In this document: positions 8,003-17,261 of the stretch, one piece after another | How positions within the stretch are numbered: the stretch's first letter is position 1 | Layout of the letters: each line of letters begins with the position of its first letter | Assembly: GCA_012516175.1 (NCBI GenBank) | Contig: JAAYWZ010000203.1 | Coordinates: forward strand, 1-33,271 | Length of the DNA stretch: 33,271 nt | Source of the DNA: Bacilli bacterium | GTDB taxonomy: Bacteria > Bacillota_I > Bacilli_A > Haloplasmatales > Haloplasmataceae | Direction: 5' to 3' | Program-made: the position numbers and the translations under genes | The notes under the pieces: model-generated | Database searches by the model: none | What the model saw: the letters and a program-made list of their open reading frames with translations, nothing else | Told to the model about the DNA's origin: nothing

Positions 8003-8035
8003 CTTCTCACCCCTTAAAAGAATTGTACTATGGTT

Positions 8036-8041
8036 ATTATA
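8036..8041 (-). promoter_or_regulatory. candidate -10 box upstream of the ABC-F leader
   Basis: TATAAT on the minus strand with TTGCTT (8060-8065) 18 bases upstream. Transcription would start near 8029, just ahead of the leader ORF. A competing TATAAT lies at 8098-8103 with TTGTCA at 8119-8124 (15-base spacing). Confidence 0.4.
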
Positions 8042-8052
8042 CAATAAACAAT

Positions 8053-8080
8053 TAGGTCTAAGCAAATCTGCTTAGACCTA
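8053..8080. repeat. 12-bp perfect hairpin upstream of the ABC-F gene
   Basis: Arms 8053-8064 and 8069-8080 pair perfectly around a four-base loop. The plus strand continues with TTTTATC; the minus strand has no T tract. It could be a plus-strand terminator, a backup stop for the tRNA transcript, an operator, or part of the ABC-F leader if the more distal promoter is used. Confidence 0.55.
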
Positions 8081-8131
8081 TTTTATCACGATATTAAATT
8101 ATATTAATCAACACTATTTGACAAAGAGCCA

Positions 8132-8155
8132 TAAAAAAAGCCCTTTTTAAGGGCT
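8132..8155 (-). terminator. terminator of the tRNA operon
   Basis: Seven-base arms 8139-8145 and 8149-8155 with a TTT loop (plus-strand reading), followed on the minus strand by seven T residues, directly after tRNA-Phe. Confidence 0.9.
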
Positions 8156-8159
8156 AGAA

Positions 8160-8235
8160 TGGTGGTTCGAGGCAGAATCGAACTGCCGACACAAGGATTT
8201 TCAGTCCTTTGCTCTACCGACTGAGCTATCGAACC
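8160..8235 (-). tRNA. tRNA-Phe (GAA)
   Basis: Full cloverleaf read on the minus strand: acceptor GGTTCGA/TCGAACC, anticodon loop CTGAAAA, discriminator A and encoded CCA. Last gene of the cluster. Confidence 0.97.
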
Positions 8236-8236
8236 A

Positions 8237-8313
8237 TGGCGGTCTCGACGGGAATCGAACCCGCGATCTCCTGCGTGACAGGCAGGCATGTTAGACCGCT
8301 ACACCACGAGACC
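8237..8313 (-). tRNA. tRNA-Asp (GTC)
   Basis: Acceptor GGTCTCG paired with CGAGACC, anticodon loop CTGTCAC, discriminator G, encoded CCA. It is one base from tRNA-Phe. Confidence 0.97.
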
Positions 8314-8315
8314 AA

Positions 8316-8392
<77 letters not shown>

Positions 8393-8400
8393 ATATAGTA

Positions 8401-8491
8401 TGGCGGAGGAAAAGGGATTCGAACCCTTGCGACGCTTGCACGTCCTGTCGGTTTTCAAGACCGATCCCTTCAACCACTTGGGTATTCCTCC
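8401..8491 (-). tRNA. tRNA-Ser (TGA)
   Basis: A 91-base class II tRNA with a long variable arm; anticodon loop CTTGAAA, discriminator G, encoded CCA. Confidence 0.96.
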
Positions 8492-8502
8492 ACTCGATCA
8501 GG

Positions 8503-8576
8503 TGGACCCACCAGGACTCGAACCTGGGACCAACCGGTTATGAGCCGGTAGCTCTGACCAACTGAGCTATGGGTCC
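8503..8576 (-). tRNA. tRNA-Ile2 (CAT, lysidine type)
   Basis: Acceptor GGACCCA/TGGGTCC and anticodon loop CTCATAA. It starts GGACC like B. subtilis tRNA-Ile2, and it sits between Met and Ser exactly as that tRNA does in the B. subtilis trnB cluster, so I call it the ATA-reading isoleucine tRNA modified by TilS. A second elongator Met is less likely because the neighbour is a clear one. The 3' end reads ACCT, so CCA is not encoded, unlike the other 13. Confidence 0.85.
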
Positions 8577-8585
8577 ATATAAAAA

Positions 8586-8662
8586 TGGTAGCGGCGAAGG
8601 GGATTGAACCCTTAACCTCACGGGTATGAACCGTACGCTCTTGCCAATTGAGCTACGCCGCC
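8586..8662 (-). tRNA. elongator tRNA-Met (CAT)
   Basis: Acceptor GGCGGCG/CGCCGCT, anticodon loop TTCATAC as in B. subtilis elongator Met tRNA, discriminator A, encoded CCA. Confidence 0.93.
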
Positions 8663-8670
8663 ACATTTGA

Positions 8671-8759
8671 TGGTGCCTGAAACCGGAGTCGAACCGGTAC
8701 GGGATTTGACTCCCGCAGGATTTTAAGTCCTGTGCGTCTACCTATTCCGCCACTCAGGC
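8671..8759 (-). tRNA. tRNA-Leu (TAA)
   Basis: An 89-base class II tRNA; acceptor GCCTGAG opposite TTCAGGC, anticodon loop CTTAAAA, long variable arm, encoded CCA. Confidence 0.96.
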
Positions 8760-8763
8760 ACGA

Positions 8764-8839
8764 TGGTGTCCTGCAGAGGAATCGAACCTCTGACCCTTTG
8801 ATTAAAAGTCAAATGCTCTACCGACTGAGCTAGCAGGAC
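8764..8839 (-). tRNA. tRNA-Lys (TTT)
   Basis: Acceptor GTCCTGC/GCAGGAC, anticodon loop CTTTTAA, discriminator A, encoded CCA. Confidence 0.97.
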
Positions 8840-8843
8840 ATAA

Positions 8844-8918
8844 TGGCTGGGATAGCTGGATTCGAACCAGCGAATGACGGAGTCAAAGTCCGTTGCCTTA
8901 CCGCTTGGCTATATCCCA
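8844..8918 (-). tRNA. tRNA-Gln (TTG)
   Basis: Acceptor TGGGATA/TATCCCA, anticodon loop CTTTGAC, discriminator G, encoded CCA. Confidence 0.97.
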
Positions 8919-8924
8919 ATATAC

Positions 8925-9001
8925 TGGGGCGACTAGTGGGAATCGAACCCACGCATGTCGGAGCCACAATCCGATGCGTTAACCACTTCGCCATAGTCGC
9001 C
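8925..9001 (-). tRNA. tRNA-His (GTG)
   Basis: Carries the extra 5' G (G-1) opposite C73 that marks histidine tRNAs; anticodon loop TTGTGGC, encoded CCA. Confidence 0.97.
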
Positions 9002-9013
9002 ATAACCTTATTA

Positions 9014-9087
9014 TGGCAGGGGTGGCAGGAATTGAACCCACACTAACGGTTTTGGAGACCGCTGTTCTACCATTAAACTACACCCCT
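9014..9087 (-). tRNA. tRNA-Trp (CCA)
   Basis: Acceptor AGGGGTG/CACCCCT, anticodon loop CTCCAAA, discriminator G, encoded CCA. The CCA anticodon reads only TGG, in line with TGA being used as a stop here. Confidence 0.97.
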
Positions 9088-9093
9088 AATCAC

Positions 9094-9179
9094 TGGTGGA
9101 GGGGGACGGATTCGAACCGCCGAACCCACCCGGGAGCAGATTTACAGTCTGCCGCGTTTAGCCTCTTCGCTACCCCTCC
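9094..9179 (-). tRNA. tRNA-Tyr (GTA)
   Basis: An 86-base class II tRNA with acceptor GGAGGGG/CCCCTCC, anticodon loop CTGTAAA and encoded CCA. Confidence 0.97.
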
Positions 9180-9185
9180 TCATGA

Positions 9186-9261
9186 TGGTGCCGACTACAG
9201 GAATTGAACCCGTAACCTACTGATTACAAGTCAGTTGCTCTACCGATTGAGCTAAGTCGGC
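9186..9261 (-). tRNA. tRNA-Thr (TGT)
   Basis: Acceptor GCCGACT/AGTCGGC, anticodon loop CTTGTAA, discriminator A, encoded CCA. Confidence 0.97.
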
Positions 9262-9266
9262 ATGAA

Positions 9267-9342
9267 TGGTGGAGGTTGACGGGCTCGAACCGCCGACCCC
9301 CTGCTTGTAAGGCAGGTGCTCTCCCAGCTGAGCTAAACCTCC
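9267..9342 (-). tRNA. tRNA-Val (TAC)
   Basis: First gene of the cluster; acceptor GGAGGTT/AACCTCC, anticodon loop CTTACAA, discriminator A, encoded CCA. Confidence 0.97.
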
Positions 9343-9395
9343 AATTACTATTGGCTTTTCAAAGATCCTCATACCTTCAAGAAGCATGCTTACTT

Positions 9396-9424
9396 ATATT
9401 ATCAAATCTTATATACTTTGTCAA
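9396..9424 (-). promoter_or_regulatory. promoter of the tRNA operon
   Basis: Perfect TTGACA (9419-9424) and TAATAT (9396-9401) on the minus strand with 17-base spacing, placing the start about 45 bases before tRNA-Val. No gene lies between 9343 and 9558. Confidence 0.7.
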
Positions 9425-9510
9425 TATTTTTATCCTGGAAAATTTTCAATGATTTAAATCATCTTCCCTTAATATATTATGAAAGCTATAAGCCAATTTA
9501 ATGCACCAAA

Positions 9511-9547
9511 TAAAAAAGCAATATCTTTTCTTGCGAAAAAATATTGC
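9511..9547 (-). terminator. terminator after rpsI
   Basis: Arms 9518-9530 and 9535-9547 pair with one mismatch and are followed by TTTTTTA on the minus strand, directly after the ribosomal protein genes. Confidence 0.88.
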
Positions 9548-9558
9548 CTTTGCGAACA

Positions 9559-9951
9559 TTAACGCTTGGAGAATTGTGGTGCACGACGTGCTTTTTTGAG
9601 ACCGTATTTCTTACGTTCTTTAACACGCGGATCGCGAGTAATTAAACCAGCTTTCTTGAGAATGGTACGATATTCAGGGTTAACTTCGAGAAGGGCTCTT
9701 GTAATACCTAAGCGAATAGCGCCAGCTTGTCCAGTAATACCACCACCATCAACATTAACAACAACATCATAGTTGTTTGTATTTTCTGTTAATGTTAATG
9801 GTTGTAAAATATCTAAACGTGTCGCAGGGTTAGGAATGTATTCTTCAAAATCACGATTGTTAACAGTGATTTTACCTGTACCAGGAATTAAGCGAACACG
9901 TGCAACAGAGGTCTTACGTCTACCAGTTCCATAATATTGTACAGCGTTCAT
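9559..9951 (-). CDS. rpsI: 30S ribosomal protein S9
   Basis: This 130-residue protein matches S9/uS9 throughout: [16 protein letters not shown] at the start, [15 protein letters not shown] in the middle and the basic tail [12 protein letters not shown], whose last residues reach the P-site tRNA in the ribosome. Full family length. AAGGAGG lies upstream of the ATG. It follows rplM by 21 bases in the conserved rplM-rpsI pair and ends at a strong terminator. Confidence 0.98.
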   Translation of the reverse strand: MNAVQYYGTGRRKTSVARVRLIPGTGKITVNNRDFEEYIPNPATRLDILQPLTLTENTNNYDVVVNVDGGGITGQAGAIRLGITRALLEVNPEYRTILKKAGLITRDPRVKERKKYGLKKARRAPQFSKR

Positions 9952-9972
9952 AAACTAATGTTTCCTCCTTCA

Positions 9973-10413
9973 TTAACCTTGAAGTTCATAGACTTCAGGT
10001 TTTTGAGCTTGATGTGGATGCATAGCGCCACGGTATACAAATAATTTCTTACCCATTGCTCTTCCAAGTTTACCTTTTGGTAACATACCCTTGACAGCCA
10101 TTTCTACAATTCTTTCTGGGAATTGGTCACGCATCACATTGGCACTTCTAACTTTTAATCCACCTGGATAGCCAGAGTGATGAATATATAATTTCTTGTT
10201 CCATTTATCTCCAGTTAACTCGACTTTTTCCGCATTAATTACGATTACGTAATCGCCACAGTCTACATGTGGTGTGAAAATAGGTTTATGTTTACCGCGT
10301 AATAATGAAGCGACTTCAGTTGCTAAGCGGCCTAATGTTTTACCAGCAGCATCTACTACATACCATTTGCGTTCTATGTCTTCTGCAGTTGCCATAAATG
10401 TAGAGCGCATCAT
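9973..10413 (-). CDS. rplM: 50S ribosomal protein L13
   Basis: A 146-residue L13/uL13, an early-assembly 23S rRNA-binding protein. Family signatures include [47 protein letters not shown] and the C-terminal MLPKGKLGR and [13 protein letters not shown]. The ATG at 10413 is directly followed by a second ATG, and another Met is at residue 7; the AGGAGG at 10421-10426 fits the first two best. It has its own promoter and a structured leader, consistent with separate transcription of rplM-rpsI. Confidence 0.98.
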   Translation of the reverse strand: MMRSTFMATAEDIERKWYVVDAAGKTLGRLATEVASLLRGKHKPIFTPHVDCGDYVIVINAEKVELTGDKWNKKLYIHHSGYPGGLKVRSANVMRDQFPERIVEMAVKGMLPKGKLGRAMGKKLFVYRGAMHPHQAQKPEVYELQG

Positions 10414-10471
10414 TTCGTTTCCTCCTACTTAAAGATATTAACATCTAAGAATTGAAAATTGATAAAAACAT

Positions 10472-10513
10472 ATTTCTCTTTCCAATATTCGGGGCTAATA
10501 GTGGAAAAGAAAT
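10472..10513 (-). ncRNA. leader hairpin of rplM-rpsI, possible L13 autoregulatory element
   Basis: Within the mRNA leader, a pyrimidine-rich arm (about 10504-10513) pairs with a purine-rich arm (10472-10482) over about ten base pairs with a single bulge. Bacilli are known to have an L13-responsive leader before rplM; this hairpin is in the right place. I could not compare it with the RNA family model. Confidence 0.45.
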
Positions 10514-10525
10514 GTGCCATCCTTT

Positions 10526-10554
10526 ATAATATAAAATTTTCCCTTTATTGTCAA
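10526..10554 (-). promoter_or_regulatory. promoter of rplM-rpsI
   Basis: Perfect TTGACA (10549-10554), 17-base spacer, TATTAT (10526-10531) on the minus strand. The predicted leader is about 105 bases, long for a plain promoter and consistent with a regulatory leader. Confidence 0.8.
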
Positions 10555-10577
10555 GAAATTTTAATTATAATTTATCT

Positions 10578-12533
<1,956 letters not shown>

Positions 12534-12553
12534 TTATTCTCATGTTTTATAAG

Positions 12554-12790
12554 CCAAAATAAAATCCCTAGCTTAACGCTAGGGACGAATAAACCGCGGT
12601 ACCACCCTAATTTGTCTAATAAAATCAGACACACTCAAAATCTTAACGCGATTAACGGGCTATCCTACTTAAGTTCAGATAACCAACTCCAGAGCCATGT
12701 TCGATAATACTTATCTTACCTCTTTTCACCAACCGAGGCTCTCTGTGAAGCAAGCATTATCTACTCTTTCCTTCATCGTTTTTTCTATAT
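12554..12790 (-). ncRNA. T-box leader of metG (Met specifier)
   Basis: The T-box core, AGGGTGGTACCGCGG in the RNA sense, is at 12594-12608 on the minus strand. It is followed by a terminator hairpin (arms 12565-12572 and 12578-12585) and a T-rich tract. Upstream, the Stem I signature GAGAGCC, then GGTTGGTGAAAA, then GAAC-ATG-GCTCT is readable; the specifier codon ATG is at 12696-12698. Uncharged tRNA-Met pairs with the specifier and with the T-box, favouring the antiterminator so that metG is transcribed when methionyl-tRNA is low. Confidence 0.97.
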
Positions 12791-12803
12791 ATAGTTGTAA
12801 TAA

Positions 12804-12832
12804 ATACTATATCATATTTTATTTTGTGTCAA
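12804..12832 (-). promoter_or_regulatory. promoter of the metG T-box transcript
   Basis: Perfect TTGACA (12827-12832) with TAGTAT (12804-12809) at 17 bases on the minus strand, just upstream of the T-box Stem I. Confidence 0.65.
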
Positions 12833-12860
12833 TACTTTTTATTTATTAACATTATATTAA

Positions 12861-14573
12861 TTAAATATCTGTGTGTTCCTTCAAATAATTGATAACATCC
12901 TCTGCTTCCTCTAACATTAAAGACCGATGAGCTAAATGTTTTAAATCTTTATAATTAGAATTAATGATAATATCTTTAATATACAATAGGTTAGTTGATG
13001 CCATTGATAACTCATCAACACCTAAACCAACAAGAAGAAGTGCTGCATACTTATCACTTGCCATTTCGCCACAAACTCCTACCCAGCGATTATACTTGTG
13101 AGCTGTATCCACCGTCATCTTAATTAATCGTAAAATAGCGGGATTAAAGGGTTGATATAGATAAGAGACATACTCGTTCATGCGATCAGCTGCCAAAGTA
13201 TATTGGATTAAGTCATTAGTCCCAATAGAGAAGAAATCAACATACTTCACAAATTTCTCACAGAGAATGGCGCTGGCAGGTGTTTCAATCATTATGCCAA
13301 TTTCTATATCATCGCTAACTTCGATGTCTTCATTTCTTAATTCAGTTGTTGTTTGTTCTAAGATATCGCGGGAATCTCTGATTTCATCAATGGTAGAGAT
13401 CATCGGAAACATGATGGCTAGTTTACCATACACAGAAGCTCTTAATAGTGCTCTTATTTGCGTTTTAAACATCTCTTTATAGGTTAAACTTAACCGAATC
13501 GCCCGTAATCCTAAGAAAGGGTTCATCTCTTTAGGAAGCGGCATATACTCTAACTTCTTATCCCCACCAATATCAACAGTACGTACAACAACCCTTTTTG
13601 AATTCATTCCTGAGAGTACAGTTTTATAAACTTCAAACTGTTCTTCTTCCGTAGGTAAACTAGGACGATCCATGAATAAGAATTCGGTTCTAAAAAGACC
13701 AATACCATCACTATTTACTTCCAAGGCTTTTTCATAATCCATGAGATTACCAATATTTGCACCTAAAGAAATCTTTCGATCATCTAGCGTTGCCGTTGGT
13801 AGTTTCTTTATTAAATTAAGCTTTTCCGTATAAACTTGACTTAAGCGAATTTTATTTTCATACTCTTTAATTTGTTCCTCAGTAGGATTTAGAATCACTA
13901 ATCCTTCTTCAGAATCGATGATGATTAACTCACCATCTTGAAGTTCCTTCATAATACCCTTAACACCTAAGACAGCGGGGATGTCTAAGGACCGCGCCAT
14001 TATCGCACTATGTGAGGTTACCCCACCTGTTTCCGTAATAAAACCAAGGGTATTATTTTTGTTTAACCGAGCAGTTTGGGAAGGTGTTAAGTCATAGGAA
14101 GCGATAATGACTTTTTCATCAATATTGTCAATATCTACCTCTTCAATCTTAAGGAGTTCATAAAGAATCTTCCGCTTAACTGCTTCAACATCTTCCGCAC
14201 GTTCGCGAAAATATTCATCATCAAGTGCTTGAAAAGTCTTTATTACCTCATCAAATACTTTATTTACGGCATATTCTGCTGATTCTTTATTCTTTTCAAT
14301 TTCTAGTTTAATTAATGAAAGGATTTCTGGGTCTTGTGCCATAGTGATATGGGCATCAAAGATAAATAAATCGTTAACATTTAAGCGGTTAGCATATAGT
14401 TTTTTTTCATCTTTGATTTTCATTACCACATTTTCTATCGCTTTTTTTACCCGATTAAATTCAACAATTACATCATCAACTTTCTTAGAACTAACCAAGA
14501 TTTCTTGTTGATGGATGATTTTTACCCTACCAATCGCATAGCCATTGGATACTTTGGTACCTTTAAAAATCAT
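12861..14573 (-). CDS. ptsI: PTS enzyme I (phosphoenolpyruvate-protein phosphotransferase)
   Basis: Takes phosphate from phosphoenolpyruvate and passes it to HPr, starting the sugar phosphotransferase cascade. The 570-residue protein is of standard length: N-terminal HPr-binding helices, phosphorylated His188 in GGVTSHSAIMARS, RTEFLFMDR, GGDKKLEYMP, the PEP-binding segment GIMIETPASA, and the C-terminal CGEMASDKYAALLLVGLG containing the catalytic cysteine. It stands alone here, with no ptsH (HPr) beside it, unlike the usual ptsHI operon. AGGAG lies upstream of the ATG. The 74 bases before the T-box hold no clear terminator. Confidence 0.96.
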   Translation of the reverse strand: MIFKGTKVSNGYAIGRVKIIHQQEILVSSKKVDDVIVEFNRVKKAIENVVMKIKDEKKLYANRLNVNDLFIFDAHITMAQDPEILSLIKLEIEKNKESAEYAVNKVFDEVIKTFQALDDEYFRERAEDVEAVKRKILYELLKIEEVDIDNIDEKVIIASYDLTPSQTARLNKNNTLGFITETGGVTSHSAIMARSLDIPAVLGVKGIMKELQDGELIIIDSEEGLVILNPTEEQIKEYENKIRLSQVYTEKLNLIKKLPTATLDDRKISLGANIGNLMDYEKALEVNSDGIGLFRTEFLFMDRPSLPTEEEQFEVYKTVLSGMNSKRVVVRTVDIGGDKKLEYMPLPKEMNPFLGLRAIRLSLTYKEMFKTQIRALLRASVYGKLAIMFPMISTIDEIRDSRDILEQTTTELRNEDIEVSDDIEIGIMIETPASAILCEKFVKYVDFFSIGTNDLIQYTLAADRMNEYVSYLYQPFNPAILRLIKMTVDTAHKYNRWVGVCGEMASDKYAALLLVGLGVDELSMASTNLLYIKDIIINSNYKDLKHLAHRSLMLEEAEDVINYLKEHTDI

Positions 14574-14673
14574 AGGAACAACTCCTAAATATCATAAAAT
14601 TGGTTTGCCTATTTATTTTATCATTTATTACTATTTTTTTAAATACATAAGCGAAATTAAAACCCTTTCATTG

Positions 14674-14716
14674 AAAAAAGAAGAACACTCGCCAACATTC
14701 GGCAAGTGTTCTTCTT
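14674..14716 (-). terminator. strong terminator after pgk
   Basis: Sixteen-base arms (14678-14693 and 14701-14716) pair around a seven-base loop with one G-U pair in the RNA, followed by TTTTT on the minus strand. Confidence 0.93.
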
Positions 14717-14751
14717 ATTTATTATATAAATCGAAATTTATTGTTTATATC

Positions 14752-15948
14752 TTATTTATCCGCAATCGCTGCTACCCCTGGTAGAGTCTTACCTTCTAAG
14801 AATTCTAAACTAGCTCCACCACCAGTAGAAATATGGGTGAAGCGATCAGCATAACCTAATTGAATAGCTGCAGCAGCACTGTCACCACCACCGATAATTG
14901 TGACAGCACCTTCAAGATTGGCGATTGCTTCGCAAACACCAATAGTACCTTTCGCAAAGTTAGGCATTTCAAAGACACCCCTTGGTCCGTTCCAAACAAC
15001 TGTTTTCGCTCCAACTAAGGCATCCGCGAAGAGTTTTACTGTTTCAGGTCCAATATCAAGACCCATTTCATCTTCTTTTATATCATCAATTTTAGCGACA
15101 CGATGAGGAGCGTTATTATTGAATTCTTTAGCCACAACTGTATCTACAGGGAGAACTAATTTGCCTTGGGCTTTTTCTAATAATCCTTTCGCAAATTCTA
15201 AGCGATCATCTTCACAGAGCGATTTACCAATATTATATCCTTGGGCTTTTAAGAAGGTAAACATCATACCGCCACCAACAAGGACTTTATCAGCTTTGTC
15301 TAAAAGATTTTCAATAACCGTAATTTTATCAGAAACCTTTGCACCACCTAAGATAGCTACATAGGGATGCACAGGATTATCAACAGCGCCACCGATAAAC
15401 TTGATTTCTTTTTCCATTAAGAAGCCTGATACACATTCGAGATGGGTAGCAATTCCCACATTAGAAGCATGAGCACGGTGTGCAGTACCAAATGCATCAT
15501 TTACAAACACGTCACCTAAACTTGCCCAGTAAGCGCCTAACTCAGGATTATTTTTAGATTCTTTTTTGCCGTCAAGATCTTCAAAACGGGTATTTTCAAA
15601 TAATAGTACATCGCCTTCTTTAAGATTATAAATCGCATCTTCAAGTTCTTTACCACGTGTAACAGGTACGAACACAACTTCTTTATTTAAGAGTTCACTT
15701 AAACGTTTTGCGACTGGTCTTAAAGAGTTCTTTTCTTTATCTTCCTCTTTTTCAACTTTGCCTAAGTGAGAGAAAAGAATTGCTTTTCCACCTTGGTCAA
15801 TAATATATTGAATGGTTGGTAGGGCTTGGACAATTCGGTTATCATCAGTGATTTCCCGTGTTTTTTTATCCATTGGTACGTTAAAGTCCACCCGTACTAA
15901 TACTTTCTTACCTTTAAGTTCAACATCTCTAATTGTTTTTTTGGCCAT
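14752..15948 (-). CDS. pgk: phosphoglycerate kinase
   Basis: Makes ATP from 1,3-bisphosphoglycerate in lower glycolysis. The 398-residue protein has [12 protein letters not shown] near the N-terminus, [32 protein letters not shown], the central [12 protein letters not shown] and the C-terminal nucleotide-binding GGGDSAAAA and [15 protein letters not shown]. Full length with all key motifs. The ATG follows an AGGAGG-type site. It has its own promoter and terminator, so it is a single-gene unit here rather than part of a gap-pgk-tpi operon. A Rex/CRP-like dyad lies upstream of its promoter. Confidence 0.98.
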   Translation of the reverse strand: MAKKTIRDVELKGKKVLVRVDFNVPMDKKTREITDDNRIVQALPTIQYIIDQGGKAILFSHLGKVEKEEDKEKNSLRPVAKRLSELLNKEVVFVPVTRGKELEDAIYNLKEGDVLLFENTRFEDLDGKKESKNNPELGAYWASLGDVFVNDAFGTAHRAHASNVGIATHLECVSGFLMEKEIKFIGGAVDNPVHPYVAILGGAKVSDKITVIENLLDKADKVLVGGGMMFTFLKAQGYNIGKSLCEDDRLEFAKGLLEKAQGKLVLPVDTVVAKEFNNNAPHRVAKIDDIKEDEMGLDIGPETVKLFADALVGAKTVVWNGPRGVFEMPNFAKGTIGVCEAIANLEGAVTIIGGGDSAAAAIQLGYADRFTHISTGGGASLEFLEGKTLPGVAAIADK

Positions 15949-15979
15949 ATAACAAAAACCTCCTTATTGATACAAGTAT

Positions 15980-16008
15980 ATTATAATTTGTGAAAGAAGT
16001 AAATTCAA
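15980..16008 (-). promoter_or_regulatory. promoter of pgk
   Basis: TTGAAT (16003-16008), 17-base spacer, perfect TATAAT (15980-15985) on the minus strand, 31 bases before the ATG. Confidence 0.78.
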
Positions 16009-16013
16009 TTAGT

Positions 16014-16031
16014 TTGCGAAAAATATCACAA
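16014..16031. promoter_or_regulatory. Rex/CRP-FNR-like dyad upstream of pgk
   Basis: On the minus strand TTGTGA-TATTTT-TCGCAA: an 18-bp dyad differing from the Rex consensus (TTGTGA-N6-TCACAA) by one base in the half-sites. It lies five bases upstream of the pgk -35 box and fills the gap between that promoter and the cinA stop. A similar dyad sits at the gapA start site. Confidence 0.5.
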
Positions 16032-17261
16032 TTAAAGCGTTTTCTTAATTAACTGATATAATTCAAATAAAATTTGCAAAGTAGCCCTTTGTCTAATCTT
16101 ATTCCGGTCTCCTCTAAAGATGTTTTTGTATACATAGGTTTGTCCTTTAAAATCAATCGCACTATAGACTAAACCCACTGGTTTCTCCTTTGTCCCTCCA
16201 GTAGGACCAGCGATACCAGTCGTACTAATTCCAATATCCGCTTTACTAGTTAAACGCACTCCTGTAGCCATCGCTAAGGCTACTTCAGGACTAACAGCTC
16301 CAAAATTCTCTAATAACTCTTCTCTAACACCTAAGCGAGCCATTTTACTATCATTACTATAAGTTACAACTCCCTCCACTAAAATATCAGAACTTCCCGC
16401 AATATCCACAATTGAGGAAGAAATCATTCCACCAGTACAACTTTCTGCCACTGCCAAAGTTAATCCCTTTTCTCTTAATAAATCAATGATGGTTTTTTGG
16501 AGGGGGTCACTTCCATCACCCACGATAAATTCCTTCATTCTCGTTTCAAAGGCTTGGACACATTCTTCAAATTCATCTTTATAATTGGGGTCAGTAGTGA
16601 TAATTCGATAATCCACAAACCCAATACCAGTATAAGGTGCAATTTTTATATGAGGGAATAGTACATAAAAATCTTTAATCTTCATTTCCGCATCAGATTC
16701 ACCAATGTTCATTAAGCGATAATGTTTCTTATAGATTTTGTGGAATCCTAATTTTTCTAAGTAAGGAATGACATATTCTTCAACCATTGGTTCGAGTTCA
16801 CTTGGTGGTCCAGGAAGATTTATTACAACCTTTCCATTCTTCTCATATATCATCCCTGGGGCAGTTCCATGTTTATTCTCCATAATAATAGATCCAGGGA
16901 TAAAATAAGCTTGTTTAATATTGTTTTCTGACATCTCTTTATGAGTATGTTGATAATACTTCTGAATATTATCTATAACCTCTGGATATAATAGCATTTC
17001 TTCCTGAAAGTATTTTGCTGAGACTTCTTTTGTTACATCATCCACAGTTGGACCTAAACCACCGATAGTAATAACCACGTTTGCACTTTCATACAAGAAA
17101 TCTAAGGCACAAAGAATTTCTGTTTCTACATCCCTTACTGCTAAGTGGCGGGTTATTTCAAATTGATTTACCTCTAAAATACTTGCAAGATAAGTCGCAT
17201 TACTATTTAGGGTTTTTCCACTAACGACTTCATCACCAATCGCTAGAATTCCAATTTTCAT
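16032..17261 (-). CDS. cinA: CinA: NMN deamidase / ADP-ribose pyrophosphatase-like protein
   Basis: A two-domain CinA. The N-terminal MoaB-like domain starts KIGILAIGDEVVSGKTLNSNA and continues with ITIGGLGPTVDDVT and INLPGPPSELEPM; the C-terminal PncC domain has LAVAESCTGGMISS, VEGVVTYSNDSK, GISTTGIAGPTGGT and KPVGLVY. In characterised members the C-terminal domain deamidates nicotinamide mononucleotide in pyridine nucleotide salvage. I start it at the second of two adjacent ATGs (17261), which best suits the AGGTGA at 17266-17271; the first ATG (17264) overlaps the TGA stop of the upstream symporter gene. The resulting 409 residues is typical. It is translationally coupled to the symporter. 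No recA neighbour is present. Confidence 0.93.
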   Translation of the reverse strand: MKIGILAIGDEVVSGKTLNSNATYLASILEVNQFEITRHLAVRDVETEILCALDFLYESANVVITIGGLGPTVDDVTKEVSAKYFQEEMLLYPEVIDNIQKYYQHTHKEMSENNIKQAYFIPGSIIMENKHGTAPGMIYEKNGKVVINLPGPPSELEPMVEEYVIPYLEKLGFHKIYKKHYRLMNIGESDAEMKIKDFYVLFPHIKIAPYTGIGFVDYRIITTDPNYKDEFEECVQAFETRMKEFIVGDGSDPLQKTIIDLLREKGLTLAVAESCTGGMISSSIVDIAGSSDILVEGVVTYSNDSKMARLGVREELLENFGAVSPEVALAMATGVRLTSKADIGISTTGIAGPTGGTKEKPVGLVYSAIDFKGQTYVYKNIFRGDRNKIRQRATLQILFELYQLIKKTL

